64,000 nucleotides of DNA from Datisca glomerata (Eukaryota; Streptophyta; Magnoliopsida; Cucurbitales; Datiscaceae): NCBI GenBank assembly GCA_003255025.1, contig QANY01011423.1:950788-1014787 (forward strand), written 5' to 3'. A program made the translations under genes and the position numbers. Positions 1-11,727 of the stretch are shown one piece after another. The notes under the pieces were generated by a model, which saw nothing but the letters and a program-made list of their open reading frames with translations, made no database searches and was not told the origin of the DNA. The first letter of the stretch is position 1; each line of letters begins with the position of its first letter.

Positions 1-2581
1 ATTTTCAATCGTTGTAGATTTTCGATTAAAAATTCAACAAATTGACTAGATGAATTGGTATTGATGATGTAGACCTACACTCATACACAAACTTTTGAGC
101 AGTGAATTTACCATTTTATTTTATTTCTAATCATTGCCATTCTTTTAAGATTCTGGAATATTTAATCTCAATTTTTTATTTAAGTGTATTTATCTTAAAT
201 TTTGAGAGTGAAAAGAGAAAGAAAATTGAAATTTTCTTTTATAGATTTTTGACCAATAAATAATAAATAAAGACTTCTCAAACAAAAAGTCTTGAGAGGA
301 ACAAGTTGACAGCGCAGTCACGCTGACCCATAATTTTCCTACTGCAATGAAAAAGCATAAACGCGTTACTTTTACTTATTTAGAGCTAAATTTCAGGAGG
401 CATGAAAATTAAAAAATAAATTTTGAAAAATAAAGGAACATTAAAATATTGCATTACAAAATCAATCATAAAATATATATCATTAATATATACTGAAGGT
501 ATTTTTCCTTAGGCAAGAAAAGAATCTCTTCGTTTCACAGACAGTGCAAAACATTATCGACAAACGTAGTGACTTTTTTCTAGGGTAGCATATAATCATA
601 TGTGTTACTTTCTCTATTATTTTTGGTTTTATTTATCTTAAAAGTTAATAATCATTGTAAATAATTGCAAAACAAGATAAAGATAATGGCTAGTTTTATT
701 ATACACAACGACTTTAATCAAAACCGTTTTAAAAAACCCAATTTTAAGATATAACATCCTTTTTATAATTTACCTATGCTATATTTTGTAAGTATAACAT
801 TTTGTTCGATTGAAAGCTAATATTACTAGAGAGAATATCATACAAAGAGGGGAGTGAGCAGAGTCGAGTCCACCTTTAGTAAAAGGGGGCAATTACCCCC
901 AATTATTTTCAGATAGTATAGTAAATATTAATAAATAAATGCTTAAATTAGTCAAATATATAAGTTTTGTCTCACTTAATTTTTTGGAACTATTAACTTA
1001 ATTTCCTCCCCTAATTTTCGTAATTAATACATTTTTTTTCTTGTTGAGTGAACTTTTCCATCTACAAACTATGAAAAATTAGATGCATAATGAGATAATT
1101 TGATAAATAGTCATGATTTTTACTAAATATATAATTTTGTATAATTTTATCGTCATAATTTACCTCATCTGAAAATTTTTCTGGCGTCGCCCTGGGAGCA
1201 AGAATATGTAAAAGATGTAATATAGAAGGACATCATGATATTCATCCGATCTTGTGACTTATCACAAGTCATTAATTTAAATCTCATGAACTTGTGGTTT
1301 ACTCAAAAGCCAAATGTGCATATAAAGATTATCACAAAACTTTGCCCATAAAAAGCAAATAATGATATGAAAAGAAAGTAAAAGGAATATATACTAAAGT
1401 TATATTATTTAGAATCTTAACTACATAAAACAAGAACAAAAAAGCAAAAAGCAAAGGAATTTTTCACACCTTGAAGACATGGCTTCTTCATATTCCTTCT
1501 TAGTGGATGATAAAAATGGTTTTTTTTTCAAAAAGATATGAAACATTGCATGATATTTTTCGTTGTTTACTAATTAGGTTAAAATTCTCCATGCATATGA
1601 TACAAGAACCAAGTAAACGTGGTGATGAATTATGGGTTACTTTCTGAAAATATTTTTCTACTTGAATTTGACATTCCGTCTAATATATGAAATTTTTAAT
1701 TAATTTAGATAGCTCAGGCATTTAATAATGTATTTAATTTCGAACGAAAAACTCAAAGAACAAACTTAACGTTAGAAAATGAGTCACAGATTATATTTTT
1801 AGGATAATTTAGGGATCTAGTTGACACTTTAGAACACTATAAGAAAACTATCACGTAATTATAGTTGAAAGAGAAAAAATTGTATTTAACATTTAATTTT
1901 GTAAGATATTTATTGCGAGATGAAGAAAATATAGAGAATTTTTATTTTTATTATTTTTTTTGAAATGAAGATGAAAAGCTAATACACATATCTTTAATTT
2001 CACTTTATTTTTTTCCTTCTTAATTTCTAATATTCAAATATCCTCAATACTAAAGTTGATAATATACAAAAACCAATAAGAAAAGCATACTCAAACGTTT
2101 AAATATTTCTATAACCTGTACTTAAAAATAAATGAACCATTATATACTCTAAAATAAAAAAACGATCTGTTGTTAATATCCACCTGGATACACCATATAT
2201 TTGTTAATTAATAAAAGAGCATCTAGATGACAGATGGAGAATTGTCATGTGTATCCAGGTAATCTACACAATTCATAAGATACGATAAGATTTTACCACT
2301 CATTCTGTCAAACAGGCTCACGAATTTATGCTAAAAAGTTTTCCTTTTTTTAATGCCAACCCTTTTCCCACATCAATTTCTGTCATATTCCGTCTTTGAA
2401 ATTTCCTCAATTTATAATCATTAATGTGACACATTCATTTATTCTTTTCTCAACTTTGAGTTGTCATACTTCATTTTAAAGTTGATTGTTTTCTCCATCT
2501 TTTCCAGGTTGACATAGTATAACAATCTCCCTTACCATGAAATTAAAAAAAAAAAAAACAGGAATGAACTCGTTTTAATAG
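1..2581. other. AT-rich intergenic DNA, no gene seen
   Basis: No open frame of useful length, no RNA gene and no recognisable element ends were found. The stretch is very AT-rich with homopolymer runs. The only structure noted is a short inverted repeat at 2182-2260, listed separately. Confidence 0.6.
2182..2260. repeat. Short perfect inverted repeat
   Basis: The 12-mer acctggatacac (2182-2193) is matched by its exact reverse complement gtgtatccaggt (2249-2260), with a 55-bp AT-rich loop. It could be the end of a small MITE, but no target duplication is evident. Confidence 0.4.
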
Positions 2582-2645
2582 TCCACACATTATAGGAAAT
2601 TCAGTTTTTCCTGATGGTTTCTTGCCTCTATGCCGAGGAAAAAGA

Positions 2646-2733
2646 ACTCCGGCGGATAAAAAACTGCCGGCTATCTCACCGCCAGAATATATATGTTCCG
2701 GCCATTTTTTGGCGGTTATTTATCCGCCGGAGT
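2646..2733. repeat. CACTA subterminal hairpin
   Basis: A 15-bp arm actccggcggataaa (2646-2660) has its exact reverse complement at 2719-2733. More CCGGC and GCCGG motifs lie in the loop and just beyond (to about 2750). Palindromic GC-rich subterminal repeats near the end are typical of plant CACTA elements, where they bind transposase. Confidence 0.6.
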
Positions 2734-2820
2734 ATCATTGCCGGTGGCCAAAAATTGTCGGAAAGATCGACAAAAGAACTTTTTTCATCGGAGTACCAGT
2801 AACATTATGGAGTTTACACA

Positions 2821-3012
2821 TCATTCTTTATTTACTTGAATTTGAGGGGCACCACCCAAAATAGTTTCCCCATGAAACATCCAACGAGTATTACCTTTAG
2901 CAAATTCATTACGAATCAAGTGATCATAGACAACATTGTTACTAATCCACATACCATTTCTGCATTTTTGACATGGACAATACATGTTTCCATCTTTAGA
3001 TGTCATTTCCAT
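2821..3012 (-). pseudogene. CACTA transposase-associated domain fragment
   Basis: A 63-residue open frame contains the cysteine pattern CPCQKCRN (residues 12-19), then VVYDHLI, and then W-MFHGE near residue 45. This order (CPC..C.N, HL, W..HGE) is the signature of the transposase-associated domain that precedes the TNP2 transposase in CACTA elements. The frame stops right after the HGE segment, where an intact gene continues for several hundred residues. Only this small piece survives. The methionine used as start is probably internal or follows a splice acceptor. Function is lost. Confidence 0.65.
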
Positions 3013-3939
3013 AGTAAATTTAAGAAACTTATTTACCCCGTTTAAATATTTTTAACTAAATCTTGATTTTTGAATCCAACTCTTATCAATTGTAATAAGA
3101 TTTCTGGACATATTCATATATAACAATCTATATATTAACACCAATAAAAAAATTACCCAAATCCTAAACTCACAAAAATTCTAAAAAAAAAAGAAATAAA
3201 AGTTTAACTTATTAGAATCTATAATTTTTTTATCATAGTTCACCCATTTTGCTCCTAAACTCAATTAGTACCACTAATTAGATGCAAATCAACAAAGTAT
3301 TAACTAAACAACATCTAATCTAAAAGATATGAAAAATAGGAAATCTATAATCTTTAAGAAAAAAATCACATTTATATATAAACATATCATATTTCTTAAT
3401 TATAATATCCAAGTAAATCACAATCAAGTAACACCAAGAAAAAAATTAACCCAAATCCTAAACTCACTAAAATTTCCCAAAATAAAGAAATAAAAATTAT
3501 GAAATTATGAAATCTATAAAAACTTCATTATCATCCACCATTATTTTCCTTCAAACTTAATTAGTGTCACTAATCAGATTCAAATCAATAAAATAATAGC
3601 ATATATCCAATCTAAAATTTAAGTAAGAAAATGAAATCTATAATCTTCAAACAAAAAAAAACACGTTCAGTCAATGATTATGTATGAAATTAGTTCACAA
3701 TCATTAATGAAAATCTAGAACAAAACATTAGCAACCTATATAAAATCAAAATCAAACTCACAATAGTTGAAAAATAAAAAAAACTTACCTCTAGGGTTTC
3801 AATGGAGACAAAAAAAAATAGAGAAATTTGCGGATAGAGAGAAGAGCTACCGGAGATGAGAGCACCAACGGAGATAGGGGGAGACTGTGGTTGTCACGAC
3901 GCGTGCATGGCGGACGTGTGGCTCAAACAAATTAAACTT

Positions 3940-4898
3940 TTAATAAAGATCAAATCTTTTAATAAAATAAAACTTGCGTAACGCCACAATAACCAAATAA
4001 TTTTTTTATTGAAAAATCTTTTTTAATTTGTCATGATCCATTATATATTTATACATTAAATCTATAACATACAACGTTAAGAATCATATACCTCCTATAG
4101 TCAATATCAAGTATCCTTGTAAAACTGATTGATCCTCCGTCCCACAAAACCGTTCCAACGGTCAGTAGACTCTGAGATCCACATCAAGATCTTTCAAGTC
4201 AATCATCAACGCACTAGAACGTCTATGGGCACGTAGAATATTACAAGACACCTTTTATGTCTCTAGATGTACTCAACACATGTGATCTAAAGATTTTCCG
4301 AGAAGCACTTTAGTGAGATGACTCACTAAAAGAATGCGATGATTATTCTTTCAGAGTTTTGATTAACTATTAATCATAGAGAAAAACCACTCTAACACCA
4401 ACTGTGTTCTCCACTCGATTTTGATGAATTGGTGAACTTATTCATCAACTGAGGCCATTAGAATAATATACGTATATTTTCTAGATAATGACGTACTAGA
4501 ATTTTAGGGATAAACTGAAATAATATTTAATTATAAAATTACAAATTGTAGTGGGATCCACCGCAACTGTGCACAACTGCAGTGCCACACGACACTATAG
4601 TGTTGCACCCCCATTACTGGAGTGCCACGTGGCACTACAGTAGTCCATGTCAATCCTTGATACCCAATCAGTGATTGACCACTGTGAATTAAATATTTAT
4701 TTTAATCAGATAAATATCTAGACATAAGTTAATTCAAAATTCACATATTTGATTATTCTTATCAAGTACATTATCTGTTATTTCACAAATAATAGATTTA
4801 GTTGATTCAAATTATTATGTAATAATAATTTAATTATTTAATTTTACAAATTAGATATTCAATCTTACTTATGGATAAGTAATAAATAATCGATAATT
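3940..4898. other. Intergenic, possible unidentified LTR or repeat fragment
   Basis: There is no coding capacity. About 4040-4450 is somewhat less AT-rich than its surroundings and reads like non-coding retroelement sequence. Around 4570-4650 there are two related blocks, gtgccacacgacacta and gtgccacgtggcacta. I cannot assign either to a family. Confidence 0.3.
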
Positions 4899-5437
4899 AT
4901 TATTCTTCACCGCCTTTATGGCTGATTATTTCTTTTATTGTTGCTTAATTGCTTATATGAATAATTGCTTCTATTTAATCTCACTTTCCGCCAAGTGGCT
5001 GGTTATTTTGATAATTGATTATTTCTCTGTAATATTTGTTTATCTAATTTGTGAATCTATTTTATTAGAGACTAACGTATCAGCTTCTATTTGATTAGCT
5101 TCAAGTACCTCAGTAAGACCTTTTAGAGACGTAAATCCCGAGGGTAGGGTGGTTGTAGAGGCAAGTTGGAGAGGAATGGACCTAATAGGAGGTTGTAGAA
5201 GTCACAACAAATTAGTAATCAAAATACAGTATGAAATTTTCAATCATAAGAATAATTTAGTTATTTTGAGCTATGACTAGATTATTTAGAAGTAATTCTT
5301 CTTGTAGCAATAGGTCTACAATGAATACAATACCTGACATAATAAATGAAAAACATTTTGATTACCCAGCAGATGATCAAGTACATCATAGGGTATGAAA
5401 TATACCCAAAATCCCTAATAAAGAAATTTATAAATTA

Positions 5438-6050
5438 ACATGACCTGGTGCTTTCTTTAAGCCCCAACATCATGTAAAAATAATTGAAAAAATATATGCT
5501 TTTGGGAAAGAGCATGAAACTTGCCAATTACTTTCGCCTAATGCAATAAAATACCACATTCAAGAAGGATATAATTTCATTCATTTTGGTTTAGTTCAAA
5601 TTGGAGTTAAACCACTCATAAGGAGATGTTTAAATACATCTGTCTTGTTAGACTTGCGAGATGTAAAATTCATAAATTTTAATGATAGTATTTGAGGATT
5701 AATTGAATCCTCACTTTGTAATGGTCCAATCCATTTTGATAGTTTTCCAGATTTGTCTGTTAGTCTAACAGAACCCCATATTCTAAAATCTTTAACTTTG
5801 AATATTAAAACTAGTGATTACCAAGTCCTAGAAGGTACCCAACCCCTAGCTTTAATTTTTAGAGTTAAATACAAACTCATTAAAACTAATATGAATTTTC
5901 AAGCCATCAATAGGAGTCCAAAAAATCAAACCATATTGATTAAATCCAGTTAGAGTAATGCCAATATTAGAGTTGCTAAAACAATTAGGTGGTCTAATAC
6001 TTTGCCTTCAAATTGGCTTTTAACCAATGAAAGCCAGCCCATTCAAATAT
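5438..6050 (+). pseudogene. Degenerate caulimovirid movement protein region
   Basis: One frame runs through this region and resembles the 30K-type movement protein of florendo- or petuvirus-like endogenous caulimovirids, including a core segment SLTLNIKTSDYQVLEGTQP near 5790. It is broken by an in-frame TGA at 5693-5695 (probably a former Trp codon), by a TAG at 5951-5953 and by further stops downstream. An open piece of 66 codons remains at 5753-5953. In an intact virus this protein would modify plasmodesmata for cell-to-cell spread; here it is dead. The same region is almost entirely deleted in copy A, so this is the only movement-protein remnant in the window. Confidence 0.65.
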
Positions 6051-6109
6051 AACGCCCAATAGAAGATATAGACTACATCCAGTAGTACATGGATGGTAGC
6101 GTTAAAATT

Positions 6110-6700
6110 AATTTTCAATCTGCTAATTCTAATCCTCAAGTTAGGGAGTATAGTCATCTTGTTAATCCTCAACTCTTAGTTTTGAATTTAGGAAGCCTGA
6201 GCCAAGAATAAAAACTAGATTGGGAAGGTCTAACCCAACACAATAATGACCCAGCCAACCTCAATAGACGTAATAGGTTCACAGATTCATATAATATTGA
6301 TCAAAGAAAAATCATATTTGCTGAATTGAAGGTGTTCATGCAAGAACTCAGAGTTGATAAATTTTTCCTTGATTATATCGAGGATATTTATGAAAAAAAA
6401 ATTAATGTAATTTCCAAATATAAATGGGTCAAGGAAGACTCTAGTGTAGTGACTCCTAGTCATCCACCACCTGAAAAAATTATAATTAACCATAAAAATA
6501 TTTTAATCACTGCTTCTCCTTATAAGATTTCAAAGGAAGAAAAACTTAATAAAAATATAGTTGAACAACTCAATTACATCAATCAAAGTCTAATCACAAT
6601 AGAAAAATAATTAGATAAATTTGAAAATATGATTGATGATTTTCATGAACTTAAATCTAATGAATCCCTGGAAGAAAAACCCTTAATAAATTTGATCAAA
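6110..6700 (+). pseudogene. Pararetrovirus polyprotein linker between movement and coat regions (copy D)
   Basis: The longest open piece is 94 codons (6326-6610), rich in Lys, Ile and Asn, with a coiled-coil-like C-terminal stretch. It is similar at nucleotide and amino-acid level to the minus strand of 15300-15660 in copy A. Both contain the D-Y-I-E and K-W-V-K-E segments and a run of prolines followed by an II-N-type motif. No enzymatic motif is visible. Stop codons flank it. It is a broken part of the ORF1 polyprotein. Confidence 0.6.
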
Positions 6701-6719
6701 TTCTTTCATACCCAAATCA

Positions 6720-6963
6720 AAACCTGAATCCAAACCCTCTCTGAAGGGTAAATCAAAGTCCACAAAACCAAGTCCAAATTAAAACAGAAGTTAATGCAAA
6801 AAATGATTCTCCTCCTGGAAGACAAAACTGATTCTTACTCTGAATCATCAGAAGGGTCAGATCGCCTAATTAAAATGAAACATCAAAGAGGAAAATCATC
6901 CAAGACTTTCCCTCAGCAATTGAAGGACTCAAATGATGACATCTGCGTCAATAATGACGAATA
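6720..6963 (+). pseudogene. Pararetrovirus ORF2 C-terminal fragment (copy D)
   Basis: A Ser/Asp/Lys-rich segment ends with PQQLKDSNDD... and a TAA near 6961. It resembles the minus-strand piece at 10336-10593 in copy A, which shares the PQQLKD core. Its position directly after the ORF1 linker is not the viral order, so it marks a deletion junction near 6720. ORF2 of florendovirus-like genomes has no known function. Confidence 0.55.
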
Positions 6964-7278
6964 AAAATAATTCTCCATTGGCAAAATGCCATTAATGGAA
7001 TCAATCAAAGGAATTTCAAATAATAATTTAGATACACGATAGTTGTCCAACATAATACAAAATCTATGATGATTTCTCCAATCAATAATTAAAGCACAAA
7101 AATCGAAGATAAAAATTATCAAGGATCAATGGCTATGATGATTTCTCCAAGCAATAAACATCCAAGACCCCAATAATCAAAGGGTGAGAGGTAGAAAACT
7201 TTGATTTCAAAACAAGTTTTGCTCTCAAATAGTTACAAGTAGAAAACCTGTTCTGAGGAACAAATGAGATATGACTAC

Positions 7279-7288
7279 CTATTTATAG
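7279..7288 (-). promoter_or_regulatory. TATA box of pararetrovirus intergenic promoter (copy B end)
   Basis: The minus strand reads ctataaatag, followed downstream by sequence shared with the other two intergenic regions (tttgagagcaaaac near 7225). Caulimovirid pregenomic promoters have a TATAAATA-type box about 30 bp before the start. Activity is unknown. Confidence 0.5.
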
Positions 7289-7644
7289 TCAAGTAAAGCA
7301 TAGTTCACGTGGAACCCATCACTTACCTGAACTATTATATTCTACAAAAGTAAAAATATTTTATTTATACTATTGTCTACTTTTGACTGAGAATAATAAA
7401 AAACATAAATAGTCGACAACTAGTACAATAATTACAGAAAGAGGTAAATTACAAAGATTTTCTCGATAATTGTTATCTCGTCTTCATGTTTTCATAATTG
7501 CTCTGACATCTTTAATTGTGTAAGTCTTGAATCTTACACTTTAATACAATATTTACTGTGTCACCCTCTAATATCCAGTATTTAATTTCACAATTTCGCC
7601 TCTTTTGAATTAAAGATTGGGTATTCAAGGGTGCAAGCAAAATA

Positions 7645-7989
7645 TTAAATACCGTATTCATGTGTAAGATAGAATAGTAAAAAGCATAAACAGTCAACAA
7701 CTAGTTTAATAATTACAGAAAGAGACAAATTACGAAGATTCTCTCGATAATTGTTATCTCGGTAAAAAAAGGCTGCATTGAAATAATGCCCCAATCCAAT
7801 TTCTTCCAAAATTTCTTCCAATTTATTAATCCAGTCATTCCTTAGATATTCAAATCCATTATGACCATAATTAATGGATGGAAATTTTGAGTAAAAAATG
7901 ACTGCCTTTCCATTGAGCTTTTTTAGTTGGCCAAATTCCTCAAATTCTTCTATTGCAGAATCTTGAAATGATTTCTTGCATAAATTCAT
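7645..7989 (-). pseudogene. Pararetrovirus ORF2 N-terminal region (copy B)
   Basis: An open frame of 114 codons. Its first about 90 residues (acidic, Glu-rich, with a FEEFGQL segment, then GHNGFEYLRNDWINKLEEIL) have a diverged counterpart in copy A around 12190-11900, where the SINYG/HNG and DELDKIL-type segments recur. The last about 25 residues are unrelated read-through into rearranged leader DNA. It starts just after the end of the RNase H region, as expected for a second ORF. No recognised domain. Confidence 0.5.
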
Positions 7990-8039
7990 GAGGGAGAAGT
8001 CAAGAATTAAATTATTAATATCTCGTATAAATTGTGTAT

Positions 8040-8636
8040 TGAGATAAAGAATGCTAAAAGTAGATTGTTACCAGACAAAACTTTGTTTGGAAGTAATTTC
8101 AAATTTTTTTTGTAGATTTGAAATTAATTGAAAGAAATTTTGACTTAATTAAGTAAATTGTATGATTTGATTAATTACTTTAATATGAATTTTAAATTCT
8201 GGAAATCTATTCATAGGTTGAAACAATTTGATTTTTCTTGGCAAACAATTTAAAATATTTACAGTATTGTCCAACATATTTAGTGGAAATATTACTAATT
8301 CAAACAATCGAGAAAGTCAATCAACATTGTTTAATCAATTTAGAAAAAATAAAATATTGTTAATGTAAATAATCAAGAAATCGGTAAATTATTTAAAGAA
8401 TTCAATCATTATATTCTGAAATTTATTTGAAGCAAATCTAAGATCATCATTTATAACAACCAAATGTAATTTTGTATTATCAATTTTATTTGTCAAAATG
8501 CATTAAGAATGTTAGTACACAAATGTTTACAAATTTTCTTTTTAAAGATTTTAATTTGTTTTTGAAGAGCAATATTTTGAAGTTGTTCAACAATTCTTTC
8601 AAATTTTATTTTATCGTGCAAAAAACACAATTATCT
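8040..8636 (-). pseudogene. Pararetrovirus RT / RNase H remnant (copy B)
   Basis: Nucleotide similarity follows the better-preserved RT of copy C (35270-35700), with landmarks caaacaatcgagaaa (near 8302) and attgaaacaatttga-type sequence (near 8217). The YIDD motif region is destroyed, and the RNase H core corresponding to about 34870-35295 of copy C is missing. No long frame remains. Confidence 0.6.
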
Positions 8637-8969
8637 TTATTTACAAAAAATTAAATTTACGGATTTAAAAACAGAATTTTGTTTTAATATTTTCAATTTC
8701 TCATTGTGAAAAAAAGAAAGAAATTTGAATTTAACAATTTCATCCATCATATGATAAATTATTTTATCAGCCATATTTTTTACTAAGATAAATGATGTTT
8801 TGAAACATACATTGTCTTGGCAAATATGAACTTTAGGGATTTCATAATTGATATGCATCCGAGTACCATTGACAGAAGACAAAGATTCTCTCATCTTCTT
8901 GTAGTAGTTGGTATCAACGAGTTCTTCCTGCATACAACTCAAATCTACTCTTGAATCAACATGAGTCAT
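8637..8969 (-). pseudogene. Pararetrovirus protease region (copy B)
   Basis: A 110-codon open frame carries the segment DNVCFKTSFILVKNM (about residues 52-66). The same segment is in copy A (12946-13131), where it continues into GLPF-type sequence expected near a retropepsin core. The frame runs to the start of the RT remnant. The catalytic D-S/T-G is not evident in this fragment, which is the C-terminal side of the protease. Confidence 0.55.
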
Positions 8970-9535
8970 TGTATGAAATCAAAACCTTGAACAATTATTC
9001 TGATCATTATATAACATTTCTTGTATTTGATATGATTAAAAATTTAGATGAAGTTATCATTGTCTTGATTATTGACAATAGGTTCTTCAACTTCATTATA
9101 TCTGGAATTGAGAATTTATTAGGTTCTGCTAATTCACTAGATTCATGATTTTTAATTAAGCTATCTTTTAAAAAAAAGTTTAATTCTTCTTTTATTTCTG
9201 TGTTTGAATTTTTTAATTATTTTATTTTAAATTTAATAGTTTATTTTCCTTTTGAAGTCCTGTAAAGTAGCTTCATTTTCCTTTCCTTTAACATGATTGA
9301 ATTTTTCAAGGGTTTGCGATAGGCTTGCAGTATTGTTATTATTAGACTTAGTATTTTCTTTCTTTAGAATTACCTTTCTAGTTTTATTTGTGGAGCATGA
9401 GGCTCATTAAATAAAAACAATTATTCAAGTGAGCAATTGATAAATAACAAGAGCGATAACCAGCCATAAAGGTGGTGAAAAACAATAATCATGCAGAGAT
9501 GGAAGTGTTAAACAGTAAAACAGCCTGCCAAGTCT

Positions 9536-9548
9536 GGCTTTGATACCA
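9536..9548 (-). other. Pararetrovirus tRNA-Met primer binding site (copy B)
   Basis: The minus strand reads TGGTATCAAAGCC, one base away from TGGTATCAGAGCC, the tRNA-Met complementary site used by Caulimoviridae. It is followed by leader sequence shared with 16440-16520 (gataaccagccataaagg). Confidence 0.75.
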
Positions 9549-9831
9549 AAAGAGGTGGAATTGCGTATAATCTAAGAAATTAAAGACTGGGTATTAAGGG
9601 TGCAAGAAAACAGTAAAATTATATTAAAAGGTAAGATTCAAAACTTACACAATTAAAGAAATTAATTGGCAATGATTAAATAGTACTTCCGCTCACTATT
9701 TTAATGTTGAAGAAAAAGAAGAATAGATTACAAAAGAGGAGATGAAGAAATATTTGTTTTTAGAACCAGTTTTTGCTCTCAAATAGTTAAGAGTGTAAAA
9801 TAAGTTCTAAGCAACAAATGAGAGAATGCGA

Positions 9832-9842
9832 CCTATTTATAG
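9832..9842 (-). promoter_or_regulatory. TATA box of pararetrovirus intergenic promoter (copies A/B)
   Basis: The minus strand reads ctataaatagg, followed by cgcattctctcatttgtt and then the shared ctatttgagagcaaaa. Related copies are at 7279-7288 and 17163-17172. It lies about 290 bp upstream of the PBS at 9536 in transcription order, the usual arrangement of a caulimovirid pregenomic promoter. Confidence 0.55.
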
Positions 9843-10335
9843 CCAAGTAAAGTAGAGTTCACTAGGAACCCATCACTTATCTAAACTATTATATTCTACA
9901 AAAGTAAAAACATTTTACATTTCTACTTTTGTTTAATTTAACTAGAAATAGTAAAAAATATAAATAGTTGTCCAATTATTCGACAACTAGTATAATTATT
10001 ATAGAAAGAGACAAATTACAAAGACTTCTCGATAATTGTTATCTCGGTCTTCATGTCTTCATAATTGCTCTGTCATGATTGTTGTCATTGCGATTATTGT
10101 TGTGCTTTGGATTCCTTGATAATTGTTATCTTGGATTCTTGTGCTTTTAATGTTGATTGTGGAGAAGCCATCACATCCATCATTTGATAATTATTATCTT
10201 GGATGTTGTATCTTGACTATTGATTTGAAAAGTCATTGTTGCTATTGATAATCTTGAAGATCATTATGACCGTTGCATTGTGTTGAGATGTCATCATGAT
10301 ATTTCTTCAAAACTACTTGATCTTTTAATTTTGAA

Positions 10336-10593
10336 TCATTGACATTTTTCCAAGGATAAATTCTTCTGTTCATTCACTGATTGATTCTGAATTTGTTTAT
10401 TATCACTAAGATCGGTATTGTTAAATGGGTCCTTCAATTGCTGAGGAGAGTCTTGGATAATTGACTTTTTATTTTCATTGGATGATTGACTTTTTATTTT
10501 CATTGGATGATTCGACACTACTGATGATTCAAAGTCAGAATCAGTATTGTTGTCAAAGGGGAGAAGCAAGCTTTGCAATGATTTTTGCTTCAA
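10336..10593 (-). pseudogene. Pararetrovirus ORF2 C-terminal fragment (copy A)
   Basis: An 85-codon frame rich in Ser, Asn, Asp and Gln, with no domain recognised. It includes PQQLKDPFNNTD, shared in part with copy D (6720-6963). Low-complexity and hydrophilic. A tandem duplication of about 28 bp is visible (ttgactttttattttcattgg near 10460 and again near 10487). It ends the ORF2 region before the intergenic promoter. Confidence 0.5.
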
Positions 10594-11187
10594 TTTGGAT
10601 TTTGACTTCGTGGCCTTTGATTTACCCTTTTGGAGAGGGATTGGATTCAGGTTTTAATTTGGGTATGGAATAATTTGAGCTGGATAGTTTTATTTGTGGA
10701 GCTAGGAAAATGGGCCCAGTAATTATTAATGAAGTTTATTCCCATAATAGGATGGATACTTGTAAATTCATAATTAATGGATGCAATAATTTTATGAGTA
10801 TTGAATTGATCCCACCATTTAACATAATATTCTCTGGTGATGATTCTATTTTCAATTGAGTATTGCCACTTTAGGACCCAAGGTATTTTGTATTTTAAGT
10901 ATTTGGGGGAAAAAATCTCAATTGGTGAGGGCTCGTATAACTTTAGAAATAAATTGAAACATTATTGTAAATCGATTGAGAAAAGTTCTAAGGTATGGTC
11001 ATGAATGGATCACTATTTTAAGAACCAATTTGAAAAATCAATTTTGAAACTGTTATCAAAATTTAAAAATCAAAACTGTGAAAAATCACTATTTTGATGC
11101 AATAAAATCTTATGCCATGCATCAATATAGTCAAAATAATAGTATTTTTTTATTCAAAAGTACTTTGAAACTTGAAAGATGAATTTT

Positions 11188-11664
11188 TCAATGTTTCATA
11201 GTTATGATCCTGGGGATAGATAAAGAATTATAAAAGATTCTTTCTTCAAAATTTTTGATTGAGCTAATTTTTATGGATTCTATTTCTAAGAGAATGTCTC
11301 TGTAAAAACTGAGATTTTTTGTATTGTCACGAGGGACATAATGGAATTTAAGAGTGAAATGAGTTTTGGTAATTTGTGTTGGATCCTTTAGATGAGCAGA
11401 TGAAAGTTCAATATGAAAGAAATTTTCACTGTTCATTATTTGAAAATGTGAAATTGGTTGGTCAAGTGATTGAACATTAAAGGATTGATTATTTGAGAAG
11501 GGGTCAAATTGTTTGACTAGGGTTAGCTGGTAATTGGGTTTGATGGACCCAAGTATTGTTGATTGGGCTTGGTCAAGATTAGAAGACTTCTCTTTAATTT
11601 GGACCTTAATGGTCAATTGTTGAGTCAAAAACTTTTCTATTATCAAACCATTAATCATTTTCAC
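11188..11664 (-). pseudogene. Pararetrovirus ORF2 central part (copy A)
   Basis: The longest surviving viral frame in the window, 158 codons. It is hydrophilic with a C-terminal part rich in Ile, Ser and Glu. No family domain is recognised, consistent with florendovirus ORF2, whose role is unknown. A diverged counterpart lies at 18804-18350 in copy C. Both include a segment encoded near gagaatgtctct (11293 and 18451). In copy C the Ogre element is inserted at the position corresponding to about 11605 here. Confidence 0.55.
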
Positions 11665-11727
11665 ATACTTTCTTAAGGTGATACTGATTCTTTTAGTTAA
11701 GGACTTCGCTGCATGTCTATGACCTTT

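Larger units (their letters stand above)
2583..3930 (-). mobile_element. Internally deleted CACTA (En/Spm) transposon remnant
   Basis: Two signs are seen. First, around 2585-2640 there is a degenerate CACTA-like terminus (..ataggaaattcag..) followed by GC-rich subterminal sequence rich in CCGGCGG and CCGCCGG. Second, the minus strand at 2821-3012 encodes part of a CACTA transposase-associated domain. A possible 5' splice donor (minus strand, near 3790) suggests an upstream non-coding exon at about 3792-3930 and an intron down to about 3013. The transposase body is absent between the domain and the terminus, and I could not find the opposite terminal inverted repeat. Inference: a deletion derivative, not capable of moving itself. 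Confidence 0.6.
4899..7130 (+). mobile_element. Endogenous pararetrovirus copy D, plus strand, internally deleted
   Basis: This caulimovirid fragment lies opposite in orientation to all the others. From 4899 (ttcaccgcctttatgg) to about 5180 it matches, in reverse complement, the leader of copy A at 16520-16260. Both contain the run tttacgtctct/agagacgtaaa and the neighbouring cctacaacc-type sequence. Then follow the movement-protein region (5440-6050), a charged linker (6100-6700) and, after an abrupt jump near 6720, the C-terminal part of ORF2 (to 6963). Coat, protease, RT and RNase H are missing, so an internal deletion of several kb is inferred. The copy ends near 7130, where sequence in minus orientation begins. 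Confidence 0.75.
7150..9548 (-). mobile_element. Endogenous pararetrovirus copy B, minus strand, heavily deleted
   Basis: Read on the minus strand from 9548 downwards: PBS (9536-9548), short leader, a jump near 9400 into the coat/protease boundary, protease (8969-8637), RT remnants (8636-8100), the end of RNase H (about 8080-7990), ORF2 N-terminal region (7989-7645) and intergenic promoter sequence (7500-7150). Around 7505-7640 a small piece of leader/PBS-flanking sequence is inverted, so this end is rearranged. Copy B lacks the RNase H core at the same place as copy A. Stop codons are frequent throughout. Confidence 0.7.
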
